A model generated the notes under the pieces. The model had not been told where the DNA came from and searched no databases. It worked only from the letters and a program-made list of their open reading frames with translations. From assembly GCF_004364245.1 (NCBI RefSeq), contig NZ_SOAV01000011.1, forward strand, positions 124,001-188,000: DNA of 64,000 nt. Reading direction: 5' to 3'. The DNA is from Streptomyces sp. BK208 (lineage in GTDB: Bacteria > Actinomycetota > Actinomycetes > Streptomycetales > Streptomycetaceae). This document shows, piece after piece, positions 42,643-50,946 of this stretch (positions are counted from its first letter, which is position 1; every line of letters begins with the position of its first letter). Both the position numbers and the translations under genes were made by a program.

Positions 42643-43124
42643 ACGAACTCCTTCCCCACCACGGCGCGGAGCGCCGCCAGCCCGCGGGCGGTGTGGCTCT
42701 TCACCGTGTTCTCCCGCATTCCGAGCACCGCGGCGGTCGCCTCGACGCTCTGGTCCTCCCAGTAGCGCAGCACCAGCACGGCCCGCTGCCGCGGGGTGAG
42801 GCCGGCCAGCGCCGACCGCACCACCATCCCGGTCTCCGAGTCGGACTCGGGAGCGGCCTCTTCCGGCAGCTCCCCGTACGCGTGTTCACGCCGCCAGAAC
42901 CGGCGCCTGCCCTCGATGAAGGTGTTGAACAGCGTCTTGCGGGCGTACGCCTCGACGTTGTCCAGCCTCTGCAGGCGCCGCCAGCCGAGCACCACCTTGA
43001 CCAGGGTCGTCTGCACCAGGTCCTCCGCCTCGTCGCGGTTGCCGCACATCAGGAAGGCGCTCCTGAAGAGCGCCAGGCGTCTGTCACGCACGAAGTCGTG
43101 CAGCGCGTCCTCACCGCGGTCCAC
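42639..43124 (-). CDS. SigE-family (ECF-type) RNA polymerase sigma factor
   Basis: 161 residues from GTG 43124 with GGGAGAGGGGG upstream; longer starts extend into the divergent promoter. Region 2 is at ~10-75 (FRSAFLMCGNRDEAEDLVQTTLVKVV, the DEAEDLVQ core). Region 4 is at ~105-155 (LTPRQRAVLVLRYWEDQSVEATAAVLGMRENTVKSH). This is the actinobacterial SigE/SACE-type family. It is divergent from a secreted beta-propeller gene and coupled to a membrane protein, a usual signal-sensing layout. Confidence 0.92.
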   Translation of the reverse strand: MDRGEDALHDFVRDRRLALFRSAFLMCGNRDEAEDLVQTTLVKVVLGWRRLQRLDNVEAYARKTLFNTFIEGRRRFWRREHAYGELPEEAAPESDSETGMVVRSALAGLTPRQRAVLVLRYWEDQSVEATAAVLGMRENTVKSHTARGLAALRAVVGKEFV

Positions 43125-43318
43125 CCCGCCCCCTCTCCCCGGCCGCCCGCGCGGACGGTCCCACCGTTCAAGTGCGGTGGCCCGCCCTCCCGGTTGCGGT
43201 CCGGGCAGCCGAATCGGGCGGCGGAGGAGTCGACGGCCGCCGCAACGTGCCGCCCCCGCCACCGCACTGAGAAGGAGTGCAGACGTCGGACACCGAGACC
43301 GCAGCGGGAGAAGTCAGT

Positions 43319-44497
43319 ATGAGTGGAACACGCCTCCGAACGAGAACCGCCGTCGTGGCTGTGGCCCTGGCCGCGGTCACCGTGCCGGCCGCCACGGCGC
43401 ACGCCGACGCCCGGTGGTCCGCCGCGGACCTGACGTGGGTGGGCGACGCGGCGCTGACCGGCGTCACCAGGGTGGACGGCGACAGCACCTGGGCCTACGG
43501 GGTACGGGTCGGCCAGGAGGGCAGGACCCGGCCCAGGACGCCGCTGCTGCTCGCCCACGACGACGGCGAGAAGTCCTGGCGGGAGATCCCGATGCGGGGG
43601 TTCGCCGACCCGTCCAACCAGATCAGCGCGATCGACGCGGTGTCGCGGGACGACGCCTGGATGGTCGGTGCGTACGAGGAGTCCCGGGGCGTCTTCCTCA
43701 CCCAGCACTGGGACGGCACCGAGTGGCGGGTGGTCGACGCGCCGGCGCCCGAGGGGACGGAACTCGCCGGCGCCGGGCTGCTGGACGTGTCGGCACGGGC
43801 CCGCGACGACGTGTGGGCGGTCGGCTGGCTCATCGTCGTCGACAGCGAGGTACCCGACCCCGACAAGCCCGGGGGGACGATCCAGGAGACACACGCGGAG
43901 GCGATGATCCAGCACTGGGACGGCGGGGCGTGGCACCTCGTGCCCGTGCCGGACGCCGTCTCCCTGTGGACGAACTCCGTCACCGCCCTCGCCGACGACG
44001 ACGTGTGGGTCTCCGGTTACACCTCCGCGGACCAGCCGGCGATGCTGCACTACGACGGGACGTCCTGGTCCCGTGTGCCGGTCCCCTACGACGGGGTCAA
44101 CGGCGAACTCGTCGACCTGGAGGCCCGCGGCCCGGACGACGTCTGGGCGGCGGGCCGGAAGCTGAACGACGACGAGGACACGGGGCACGCGCTGCTCGCG
44201 CACTGGAACGGCCGCTCCTGGAAGCAGGTGCCGTCGCCCGCCGGCGCCGGTCGCGTGAACGACCTGACTCTCGCACCGGGAGGAGTGGCGGTCGCCGGGG
44301 AACAGCGGGACGGCACACCGTACGTCATGCGGCTGCGCCGTGGCCGGTGGTCGCAGGCGTCCGTCCCGCCGGGCGGTGCGGAGGGCACCCGTTTCCTGAA
44401 CGCAGTGGCCTGGACCCCGCAGGGCGTCACCGCCGTCGGGTACGAGGAGAGGGCGACGGGCCTTCCCGGCCCGTTGCTGCTGACCGGCGGGCGCTGA
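43319..44497 (+). CDS. Secreted beta-propeller-like protein of unknown function
   Basis: 392 residues from ATG 43319 (GGGAGAAG upstream). Signal peptide ~1-30 (AVVAVALAAVTVPAATAHA). The mature part is built of repeated ~45-residue blades ending with W-x-x-G or HWDG/HWNG patterns (DDAWMVGAYEE, QHWDGTEWRVV, DDVWAVGWLIV, QHWDGGAWHLV, DDVWVSGYTSA, DDVWAAGRKLN, AHWNGRSWKQV). No catalytic motif is recognised. It is divergent from the sigma factor operon and may be its target. Confidence 0.75.
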   Translation: MSGTRLRTRTAVVAVALAAVTVPAATAHADARWSAADLTWVGDAALTGVTRVDGDSTWAYGVRVGQEGRTRPRTPLLLAHDDGEKSWREIPMRGFADPSNQISAIDAVSRDDAWMVGAYEESRGVFLTQHWDGTEWRVVDAPAPEGTELAGAGLLDVSARARDDVWAVGWLIVVDSEVPDPDKPGGTIQETHAEAMIQHWDGGAWHLVPVPDAVSLWTNSVTALADDDVWVSGYTSADQPAMLHYDGTSWSRVPVPYDGVNGELVDLEARGPDDVWAAGRKLNDDEDTGHALLAHWNGRSWKQVPSPAGAGRVNDLTLAPGGVAVAGEQRDGTPYVMRLRRGRWSQASVPPGGAEGTRFLNAVAWTPQGVTAVGYEERATGLPGPLLLTGGR

Positions 44498-44505
44498 CGT
44501 CGCAG

Positions 44506-44547
44506 GGCCCGGCGGGTCCCCGCACGACGGTGCGGCGGCGCCGGGCC
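44506..44547. terminator. Inverted repeat between convergent genes
   Basis: GGCCCGGCG (44506-44514) pairs with CGCCGGGCC (44539-44547) between the propeller gene and the convergent OsmC gene. Confidence 0.5.
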
Positions 44548-44602
44548 GTCCGCACCCCCCGACCCGGGACGTGGGCGTGCCGGAGGGCGCGGGGCGTCCG
44601 CG

Positions 44603-45028
44603 TCAGGCCAGCTTGGCCGACAGGGTGATCGTCGTGCCGGTCAGGGCCTGGCTGACCGGGCAGTTCTTCTTGGCGTCCTCGGCGGCGACGACGAACGCGT
44701 CGTTGTCGAGGCCGGGGACGGTGCCCTCCACGGTCAGGTGGATGCCGGTGATGCCCTCGCCGGGCTGGAAGGTGACGTCGGCGGAGGTGGTGAGCCTGGT
44801 GGGCGGGGTGCCGGCTCCGGCCAGGCCGTTCGACAGCGCCATGGAGAAGCAGCTGGAGTGGGCGGCGGCGATCAGCTCCTCCGGGCTGGTCTTCCCGTTG
44901 GCCTTCTCGGCACGCGACGGCCAGGAGACGGGCTGCTCGCCGATGCCGGACGAGTCGAAGGTGACGACACCGTTGCCCTCGAGCAGGTTGCCTTCCCAGA
45001 CGGTGTGTGCGGAGCGCGTGGTTGCCAC
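44603..45028 (-). CDS. OsmC-family peroxidase
   Basis: 141 residues from GTG 45028 with GAGAGGA upstream. The two redox cysteines are visible in AAHSSCFSMAL and KKNCPVSQAL, with the arginine/glutamate environment of the OsmC fold (GKTSPEELIAAAHSSC). It reduces organic hydroperoxides, typically under oxidative or osmotic stress. The 185-bp gap to the upstream permease gene shows no gene. Confidence 0.93.
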   Translation of the reverse strand: MATTRSAHTVWEGNLLEGNGVVTFDSSGIGEQPVSWPSRAEKANGKTSPEELIAAAHSSCFSMALSNGLAGAGTPPTRLTTSADVTFQPGEGITGIHLTVEGTVPGLDNDAFVVAAEDAKKNCPVSQALTGTTITLSAKLA

Positions 45029-45213
45029 GGCGGGTCCTCTCGAATTCGCTTGCTGTACTGGGGCGGTGGTAGCCCGTGCCCGGGTTCCCGCCCCCATCCG
45101 ATCACACTCCTGCTCGGCGCACCGGGAAGACCGGCCTTCGGGCGGGCCCGGGGGACGCGCTCGACGCGGGGAGCGGCGGGCCAGGAGGCAGTGGTGTCCC
45201 CGCGGCGACCGGG

Positions 45214-46653
45214 TCAGGGTGCGGTGGCCGCCTCCGCGCGCCGCCTGCGGGCGGCCATCACCGCGTACACCAGCACTCCCGCGAAGAGGAACAGCACGCC
45301 CTGGTAGACCGCCGCGTAACCGGCGCCCGCGACGAGCCACAGGGAGAAGGCCGCCGCGACCGCCGCGATCACCCCGTCCCGCACGAGCCGCGCCCGGTCG
45401 ACCTTCTCGCCCTGCCCGGAGACCAGGTGGAAGATCTGGGCGGCCGCGGCGAGCAGGTACGGCACGGTCGCGGTGAAGGTGGTGACCAGGACGAGGACCT
45501 CGAAGACCTTCGCCGAGCCCGACGTGTAGTTGTAGACGGTGAGCAGGGAGGCGAGGACGACGGTGACGGCGACGCCGGTCGTCGGGACGCCGCGCCGCTT
45601 GCGCGCGAAGGCGGCGGGGAAGAGGCCGTCCCGGGCCGCCGCGTACGGGGTCTGGGCGCTGAGCAGGGTCCAGCCGTTGAGGCAGCCGGTCATCGAGACC
45701 AGGGCGGCCAGCGCGACGGCCCAGCCGCCCCAGGCGCCGCCGAACATGGCGTTCACGGCGTCCGAGAAGGGCGCGTCGGAGGTGACCAGGCGGTCGTGGG
45801 CGACGGTGCCGAAGACCGAGAGGGTGCCGAGAAGGTAGACCAGGGCGGCGCCCGCGGTGCCGATGACCGTGGCCCGGCCGACGGTGCGGCGGGGGTCCTT
45901 GACCTCTCCGGCGCTGACGGCGGCGGACTCCACGCCGAGGTAGGAGAAGAGCAGGATCGCGGCGGCGGCGGAGACCGCGCCGATGCCGCTGGAGCCGCTC
46001 GCGTTGAACGGGCCGAGGTTGTCCGGGTCGAAGAAGAACAGCCCGCCGACGGCGACGAGCAGCAGCGGCGCGAACTTCAGCACGGTCGAGACGAGCTGGA
46101 CGGCGCCCACGTAACGGGTGCCGGCGAAGTTGGCGAGCGCCGGCAGCCACTGGACGACGAGCGCGGCCAGACACGCGGTCCAGCGGTGGTCGTTCACCGG
46201 GATCAGGACGTCGAGGTAGCCGACGGCGGCGACGGCGAGGGCCGCGTTGGACACCCAGGTGGTGATCCAGTACGCCCAGGCGGCGAGGAACCCGGCGAAG
46301 TCGCCGAAGGCCCCGCGGGCGTAGACGTAGGGGCCGCCGGTGCGCGGGTCGCGGGCGGCGAGGCGGCCGAAGACCAGGGCGAGCGCGATGGCGCCGACGG
46401 TGAGGACACCGAAGGCGAGCAGGCTGACGGTGCCGAAGGGGGCGACGGACGCCGGGAGCAGGAAGATGCCGCCGCCGATGATGTTGCCCATGACCAGGGC
46501 GGTGGCGACGGGCAGCCCGAAGCGGCGGGCGTGCCGGCCGGGACCCGGTGCGGGGTCGGTCGGTCCTGGGCGGGCGGGGTGGCCGATGTCGGGGGCCGCG
46601 GGGGTCTCCTGCGGTTCCGGAGCCGGTGGGGGGACGGACCCGGGGACGTGCAT
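45214..46653 (-). CDS. APC-family amino acid/polyamine permease
   Basis: 479 residues, about 12 transmembrane helices after a Pro-rich 40-residue N-terminus. VMGNIIGGGIFLLPA in TM1 is the APC substrate-binding motif. ARDPRTGGPYVYARGAFGDFAGF and FSYLGVESAAVSAGEVKDPRRTV match the basic amino acid/polyamine antiporter branch (AdiC/ArcD-like). Which amino acid is carried is unknown. It lies 80 bp downstream of the holin-phosphodiesterase gene. Confidence 0.9.
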   Translation of the reverse strand: MHVPGSVPPPAPEPQETPAAPDIGHPARPGPTDPAPGPGRHARRFGLPVATALVMGNIIGGGIFLLPASVAPFGTVSLLAFGVLTVGAIALALVFGRLAARDPRTGGPYVYARGAFGDFAGFLAAWAYWITTWVSNAALAVAAVGYLDVLIPVNDHRWTACLAALVVQWLPALANFAGTRYVGAVQLVSTVLKFAPLLLVAVGGLFFFDPDNLGPFNASGSSGIGAVSAAAAILLFSYLGVESAAVSAGEVKDPRRTVGRATVIGTAGAALVYLLGTLSVFGTVAHDRLVTSDAPFSDAVNAMFGGAWGGWAVALAALVSMTGCLNGWTLLSAQTPYAAARDGLFPAAFARKRRGVPTTGVAVTVVLASLLTVYNYTSGSAKVFEVLVLVTTFTATVPYLLAAAAQIFHLVSGQGEKVDRARLVRDGVIAAVAAAFSLWLVAGAGYAAVYQGVLFLFAGVLVYAVMAARRRRAEAATAP

Positions 46654-46733
46654 GGGGTGGTGTGCCTCTCATGGAACGGACCCGGGATCGCCGGGCCAGG
46701 CCATGGTCGGGCACGTTCCCGATCCGCGCCAAA

Positions 46734-48884
46734 TCAGGCGGTTTTGTCCTGCACGAACCCGTCCGCGACGGGAAAAGGTGCGCCCTCGACCACGTTCGGC
46801 CGCAGATCGTCCGCGCCCACGGGCACCTGGGGGCCGTTCGACTCGCGCAGCCAGTCGCGGAGGATCCCGTGGATCCGCTCGGCGCCGACGATCTCCTCGC
46901 CCTGCTCGGCCGGGGCGGACAGCACGGTCGGCGACAGCAGGAAGGCGCGCGACTGGGGGCCGCCGAGTCCGCCGTGGGAACCGATCTGCTCCTCGAAGGC
47001 GAGCACCTCGCCGTCGGCCGGGTCGTGGAAGGAGTTGACCATGATGTCGGCCGTGTGCGGGAAGGAGTGCGTGCGGCGTACGGCGTCGGCGGCGCCGGGG
47101 CCGAAGGGGGCGAGCGGCCCGGGGTCCCGGTCGAGCCGGTCCAGGGGGACCTCGGCGCCGCGCGCGCCGAGCACGACACCACCGTGTTCCTCGCTGCACA
47201 CCAGCAGGAAGCCGACGCCGGGGTGGTTGGCGAGGGTCGGCAGCAGGGCGGGGTGGCGGGCGTCGATCTCCTCCCGCGTCATCCGGTGCGGTACGTCCGG
47301 GAACGAGACCAGACCGAGGTTGCCGGAGGCCAGCACGATCGGCTCGGAGCGGCGCCCGGTGGGGGTGTCGGCGGGCCGCTGCTGTTCGGCGCCCTCCTCG
47401 ACGGGGCGGTGCAGGGCGGCCCGCACGGTGTTGCGCGCCTCGGCGCCGCTGCGGGTGCGCCGGGCGCTGCGTGGCACGGGCAGTCCGCAGCCGGCCCGCA
47501 CCAGGTCGGCGAGGGTGAGGCCGTAGCGGGCGCGGAACGTCTCACCGGGGCTCTGGCCGTGGTCGGAGAGGACCACGATCCGGTAGGGGCGGGGGGCGTG
47601 GTCGGCGACGTTCTCGATCAGGGCGAGCGCCCGGTCGAGCCGCCGGAGGACCTTGGCGGCGTCCCGGCTGCCCGGCCCGGAGTGGTGCGCGACCTCGTCG
47701 TAGGCGACCAGGTCGGCGTAGACGGCGGTGCGGCCGGCGAGCATGTCGCCCATGACCGCGGCGACGACGACGTCGCGTTCGACGACGGTGGCGAAGGCGC
47801 GGACGAAGGGGTAGAGGCCGCCCCGGGAGACGCGCGGGCGGACCTTGTGGACGCGGGCGCGGGTGGACTGGCCGATCTCCCGGCCCACCTCGGCGACGAA
47901 GGACATCGCGGTGCGCACCGCGTTGGCCGGGTCGGAGAAGTAGGCGAAGTAGCCGGACCTGGAGCGGGTCTCGCGGCTGCGGCGGCGGGTGGCTATGGAC
48001 AGCACGAGTGCCTGTTCGTCGGCGCCGCCGCCGAACAGGTTGCCGCGGCTGGCGCCGTCGAGGCTGAGCAGTCCGCCGTCGCCGGTGCGCCGGACGGCGC
48101 GGTACTGCAGTTCGGCGGCGCTGGTCGGACGGTTGCAGACCATGACCTCGCCGCTGTCCTTCTCGTACCAGCGGAAGGCGGGGACGTCGTGGTTGCTGCC
48201 GTGCAGGATGCCGAGCTGGCTGGCGCCGGTCTGGCTGGACCAGTCGGTGCGCCACAGGTCGAGGCGGTGGGTGGCGGAGGCGCCGTCGCGGCCGAGCCAG
48301 CGGGCGACGGTGGGCATGACGCCGCGGTCGACGGCGTCCAGGAGGACGTCGTGGCCCACGCCGTCCAGCTGCAGGAAGACGGTGCCGGGCCCGGCCGGGC
48401 AGGGCGGCCCCGATCTGCGGCGGCGGTCGGCGAGTCGGTAGAGGCGGCTGCGGTAGGCGTCGTCGTCGCGCACGGCCAGCGCGCCGCCGGTGGCGGAGGC
48501 GACGGCGGACATGACGGCGGCCACCACGACCGCCGTCTCGGGGGCGACGCCGCCGCGTCCGGCCGGGTTCACGTCGATGGCGAGGAGCAGCAGCCCGCCG
48601 TTGAGGAAGAAGACGAGCAGACCGAGGACGAGGGCCGGCACGAGGAGCAGCAGGCGGACCAGGAGCGGCCAGACCAGCGCGGAGAGCAGACCGAAGGCAC
48701 CGGCCCCGACCGCGGCGGTCATGGCGATGTCGGTCGCGCTGTCCCCGTCGGGCGACTGGAGCCGGAAGTCCGGCAGGATCCCGGCGAGCACGAGCATGGT
48801 GAGAGTGGACACGGCCCACACCGCGACACTCCGCCCGATCTGGCTGGCGACCCGGCGCCAACGGCCTCCACTCACGCTCCGCAC
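46734..48884 (-). CDS. Membrane phosphodiesterase/phosphatase with N-terminal holin-like domain
   Basis: 716 residues from GTG 48884 (a GTG at 48875 is also possible). Residues ~15-140 contain four hydrophobic segments resembling a mycobacterial-type 4-TMS phage holin. The remainder is an alkaline-phosphatase/nucleotide-pyrophosphatase fold: VFLQLDGVGHDVL (metal-binding Asp), WSSQTGASQLGILHGSN (nucleophile region), YADLVAYDEVAHHSG (Asp and His metal ligands) and VLSDHGQSPGETF (Asp-His). Substrate unknown. The predicted catalytic domain may lie on either face of the membrane depending on topology. Confidence 0.8.
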   Translation of the reverse strand: MRSVSGGRWRRVASQIGRSVAVWAVSTLTMLVLAGILPDFRLQSPDGDSATDIAMTAAVGAGAFGLLSALVWPLLVRLLLLVPALVLGLLVFFLNGGLLLLAIDVNPAGRGGVAPETAVVVAAVMSAVASATGGALAVRDDDAYRSRLYRLADRRRRSGPPCPAGPGTVFLQLDGVGHDVLLDAVDRGVMPTVARWLGRDGASATHRLDLWRTDWSSQTGASQLGILHGSNHDVPAFRWYEKDSGEVMVCNRPTSAAELQYRAVRRTGDGGLLSLDGASRGNLFGGGADEQALVLSIATRRRSRETRSRSGYFAYFSDPANAVRTAMSFVAEVGREIGQSTRARVHKVRPRVSRGGLYPFVRAFATVVERDVVVAAVMGDMLAGRTAVYADLVAYDEVAHHSGPGSRDAAKVLRRLDRALALIENVADHAPRPYRIVVLSDHGQSPGETFRARYGLTLADLVRAGCGLPVPRSARRTRSGAEARNTVRAALHRPVEEGAEQQRPADTPTGRRSEPIVLASGNLGLVSFPDVPHRMTREEIDARHPALLPTLANHPGVGFLLVCSEEHGGVVLGARGAEVPLDRLDRDPGPLAPFGPGAADAVRRTHSFPHTADIMVNSFHDPADGEVLAFEEQIGSHGGLGGPQSRAFLLSPTVLSAPAEQGEEIVGAERIHGILRDWLRESNGPQVPVGADDLRPNVVEGAPFPVADGFVQDKTA

Positions 48885-48991
48885 ACCTCACGTCCCCGGC
48901 CCGTCGTCCGTGCGGGCCGCCCCCACCCTGCCACAACGCTCCGGAGCGCCCGTTTGTCCCCCCGGGTCCGGTTCACACCCCGGGCCGGCGG

Positions 48992-49393
48992 TCAGCGCCC
49001 GTCGTACCCGGCCGTCGGCATCGACAGTCTGCGGTGCACGCAGGCCTTCATCCGGGCGTCGTAGGAGGGTTCCGCGTGACCGGCGGTCTCGACGCGGACG
49101 CCGCGCCGCGCGCACTCCGCGGTGAAGGCGTCGACGGAGGACAGCGCGCTCTCCAGCACCCGCAGGCTGGGCGCCACGAACAGGTCGTGGCCCGGCCGCA
49201 CCCCGTCCCACAGGGCGTCGTGGTCGGGCCGCAGGCCGCACACCAGCAACTGCCGGGCGACGACGTATCCGTGTTCGGCGGCCCAGCGGGCGCACATGGC
49301 GTGCTGGCTGCGGGAGTCGACCAGGAAGGGGTCGTCGTCCAGCTGTTCCAATGGCGTCAGACTCGCGATCGCCGTCACCCGCACCGGACCCAT
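48992..49393 (-). CDS. Small protein resembling a resolvase N-terminal domain
   Basis: 133 residues from ATG 49393 (GAGGGG upstream). VDSRSQHAMCARWAAEHGYVVARQLLVCG resembles the serine-recombinase pattern (Q..C..yA..hGy.vv), followed by LFVAPSLRVLESALSSVDAFTAECARRGVRVETAG, which matches the later strand-helix units of that fold. The N-terminal catalytic Ser-containing strand is not clearly present and there is no DNA-binding tail, so recombinase activity is unlikely. Function unknown. Confidence 0.6.
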   Translation of the reverse strand: MGPVRVTAIASLTPLEQLDDDPFLVDSRSQHAMCARWAAEHGYVVARQLLVCGLRPDHDALWDGVRPGHDLFVAPSLRVLESALSSVDAFTAECARRGVRVETAGHAEPSYDARMKACVHRRLSMPTAGYDGR

Positions 49394-49477
49394 GGTGTCC
49401 CCCCTCACCTCCCTTTTTCGCCGCTGACCCTACTCCTGGACGTAGGCTGCGGGGAGTCGCGCGAAGGAGGCAAAGGG

Positions 49478-50251
49478 GTGCCGGTGGAGCTCACGTGGTG
49501 GGGTCACGCCACCTGCACGGTCGAGGACTCGGACATCCGGGTGCTCACCGATCCTCTGTTCGTACACCGGCTCGCCCACCTGCGCCGCAGACGGGGCGCG
49601 GTGCCGCCGCCCGAGGCGTGGCGTGCGGACGTCACGCTCGTGTCCCACCTGCACGCCGACCACCTGCACGTGCCGTCGCTCGCGCGGCTCGCGCCGGGCA
49701 CGCTCCTGCTCGTGCCCCGGGGCGCGCGACGGGCGGTGCCGGGGCTGCGCCGGCTCGGGCACCTGGAGCTGACCGAGGTGGCTCCCGGGGACGAGACGAC
49801 CGTCGGTGATCTGCGGATAAGGGCGGTGCCCGCACGGCACGACGGGCGGCGGCTGCCGGTCGGACGGCACCGTGCCCCCGCGCTCGGCTTCGTCGTCGAG
49901 GGCGAGGGCCGGACGTACTTCGCCGGGGACACCGGGCTGTTCGACGGCATGGAGAAGGAAGTCGGGCCGATCGACGCGGCGTTGCTGCCGGTGGGCGGCT
50001 GGGGCCCGAACCTGGGTGCGGAGCACCTGGACGCGGGCCGGGCGGCCGAGGCGCTGGCCCGGCTGGCGCCGCGCGCCGCGGTGCCGGTGCACTACGGCAC
50101 GTACTGGCCGATCGGAATGAACGCCGTGCGCCCCCATGAGTTCCACACGCCGGGACAGGAGTTCGTGCGCCTGTCGGCGCTGCGTGCGCCGGGGGTCGCG
50201 GTGCACCGGCTGGGGCACGGCGAGAGTGTGCGGGTGGAGGTCGCGCGGTGA
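49478..50251 (+). CDS. Metallo-beta-lactamase-fold hydrolase (UlaG-like)
   Basis: 257 residues from GTG 49478 with AAGGAGG 7 bases upstream. WWGHATCTVEDSDIRVLTDP opens the fold. SHLHADHLH is the HxHxDH metal motif, FAGDTGLFDGM carries the bridging aspartate and PVHYGTYWP the last histidine. The family includes L-ascorbate-6-phosphate lactonase and N-acyl-phosphatidylethanolamine phospholipases; the substrate here is unknown. The stop overlaps the start of the DedA gene (GTGA). Confidence 0.9.
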   Translation: MPVELTWWGHATCTVEDSDIRVLTDPLFVHRLAHLRRRRGAVPPPEAWRADVTLVSHLHADHLHVPSLARLAPGTLLLVPRGARRAVPGLRRLGHLELTEVAPGDETTVGDLRIRAVPARHDGRRLPVGRHRAPALGFVVEGEGRTYFAGDTGLFDGMEKEVGPIDAALLPVGGWGPNLGAEHLDAGRAAEALARLAPRAAVPVHYGTYWPIGMNAVRPHEFHTPGQEFVRLSALRAPGVAVHRLGHGESVRVEVAR

Positions 50252-50880
50252 GCTGGCTGGGGGCCGCGGCGCTGAACATACCGACGGAGCCGACGCAGCA
50301 GGCGTTCGGCTACCCGTCGCTGTTCCTGCTCGTGCTGATCGGGGCGCTGGTGCCGGTGGTGCCGACGGGCGCGCTGGTCAGTTCGGCGGCGGTGGTGGCG
50401 CTGCACCAGACGCTGCCGTTCGCCATGCTGATGGTGTTCGTGACGGCGTCGCTGGCCGCGTTCGCCGGGGACATGGCGCTGTACTGGCTGGGCCGGCGCG
50501 GCGTGGGCTCGAAGAACGGTTCGCGCTGGCTGGAGGCGATCCGCCGCCGGGCACCGGAGGACCGGCTGGAGCAGGCCGAGGAGAAACTCGCCGAGCACGA
50601 CGTCGCGGTCCTGGTGCTCTCCCGGCTGGTGCCGGCCGGCCGGATACCGGTGATGCTGGCCTGCCTGCTCGCCGAGTGGCCGCTGCGCCGCTTCGCCCGG
50701 GGCAACCTGCCGGCCTGTCTGGCCTGGGCGCTGACCTACCAGCTGATCGGCGTTCTCAGCGGCGCCCTGTTCAGCAGGCCCTGGGAGGGGGTGGCCGCGG
50801 CCATCGCCCTCACCGTCCTGGTCGGCGGGGCGCCGGGGGTGTGGCGCCGGTTCCGGAGGCCGGCGAAGGCGAAGGCGTAG
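50248..50880 (+). CDS. DedA/VTT-domain membrane protein
   Basis: 210 residues with about five hydrophobic segments. Conserved DedA features are FAGDMALYWLGRRGVGSKNG and SRLVPAGRIPVMLACLLAEWPLRRFARGN, the basic loop plus Pro-containing re-entrant region. DedA-family proteins are now linked to lipid scrambling or undecaprenyl phosphate recycling and to membrane homeostasis. It is translationally coupled to the upstream lactamase-fold gene. Confidence 0.88.
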   Translation: MSWLGAAALNIPTEPTQQAFGYPSLFLLVLIGALVPVVPTGALVSSAAVVALHQTLPFAMLMVFVTASLAAFAGDMALYWLGRRGVGSKNGSRWLEAIRRRAPEDRLEQAEEKLAEHDVAVLVLSRLVPAGRIPVMLACLLAEWPLRRFARGNLPACLAWALTYQLIGVLSGALFSRPWEGVAAAIALTVLVGGAPGVWRRFRRPAKAKA

Positions 50881-50946
50881 GCCCAGGCGCAGGCGCCGGG
50901 CGGTCCGCCGGTACGGGGGCGCGGGCGGGAGCGCGGGAGGGGAACG

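Noticed and set aside
46548..49064. 838-codon open frame opposite the holin-phosphodiesterase gene
   Set aside because: Acidic Gly/Asp/Glu-rich mirror of the real gene; no motifs.
46734..49393. Prophage remnant suggested by holin-like and resolvase-like genes
   Set aside because: No other phage genes, attachment sites or composition change; both genes sit in an ordinary chromosomal context.
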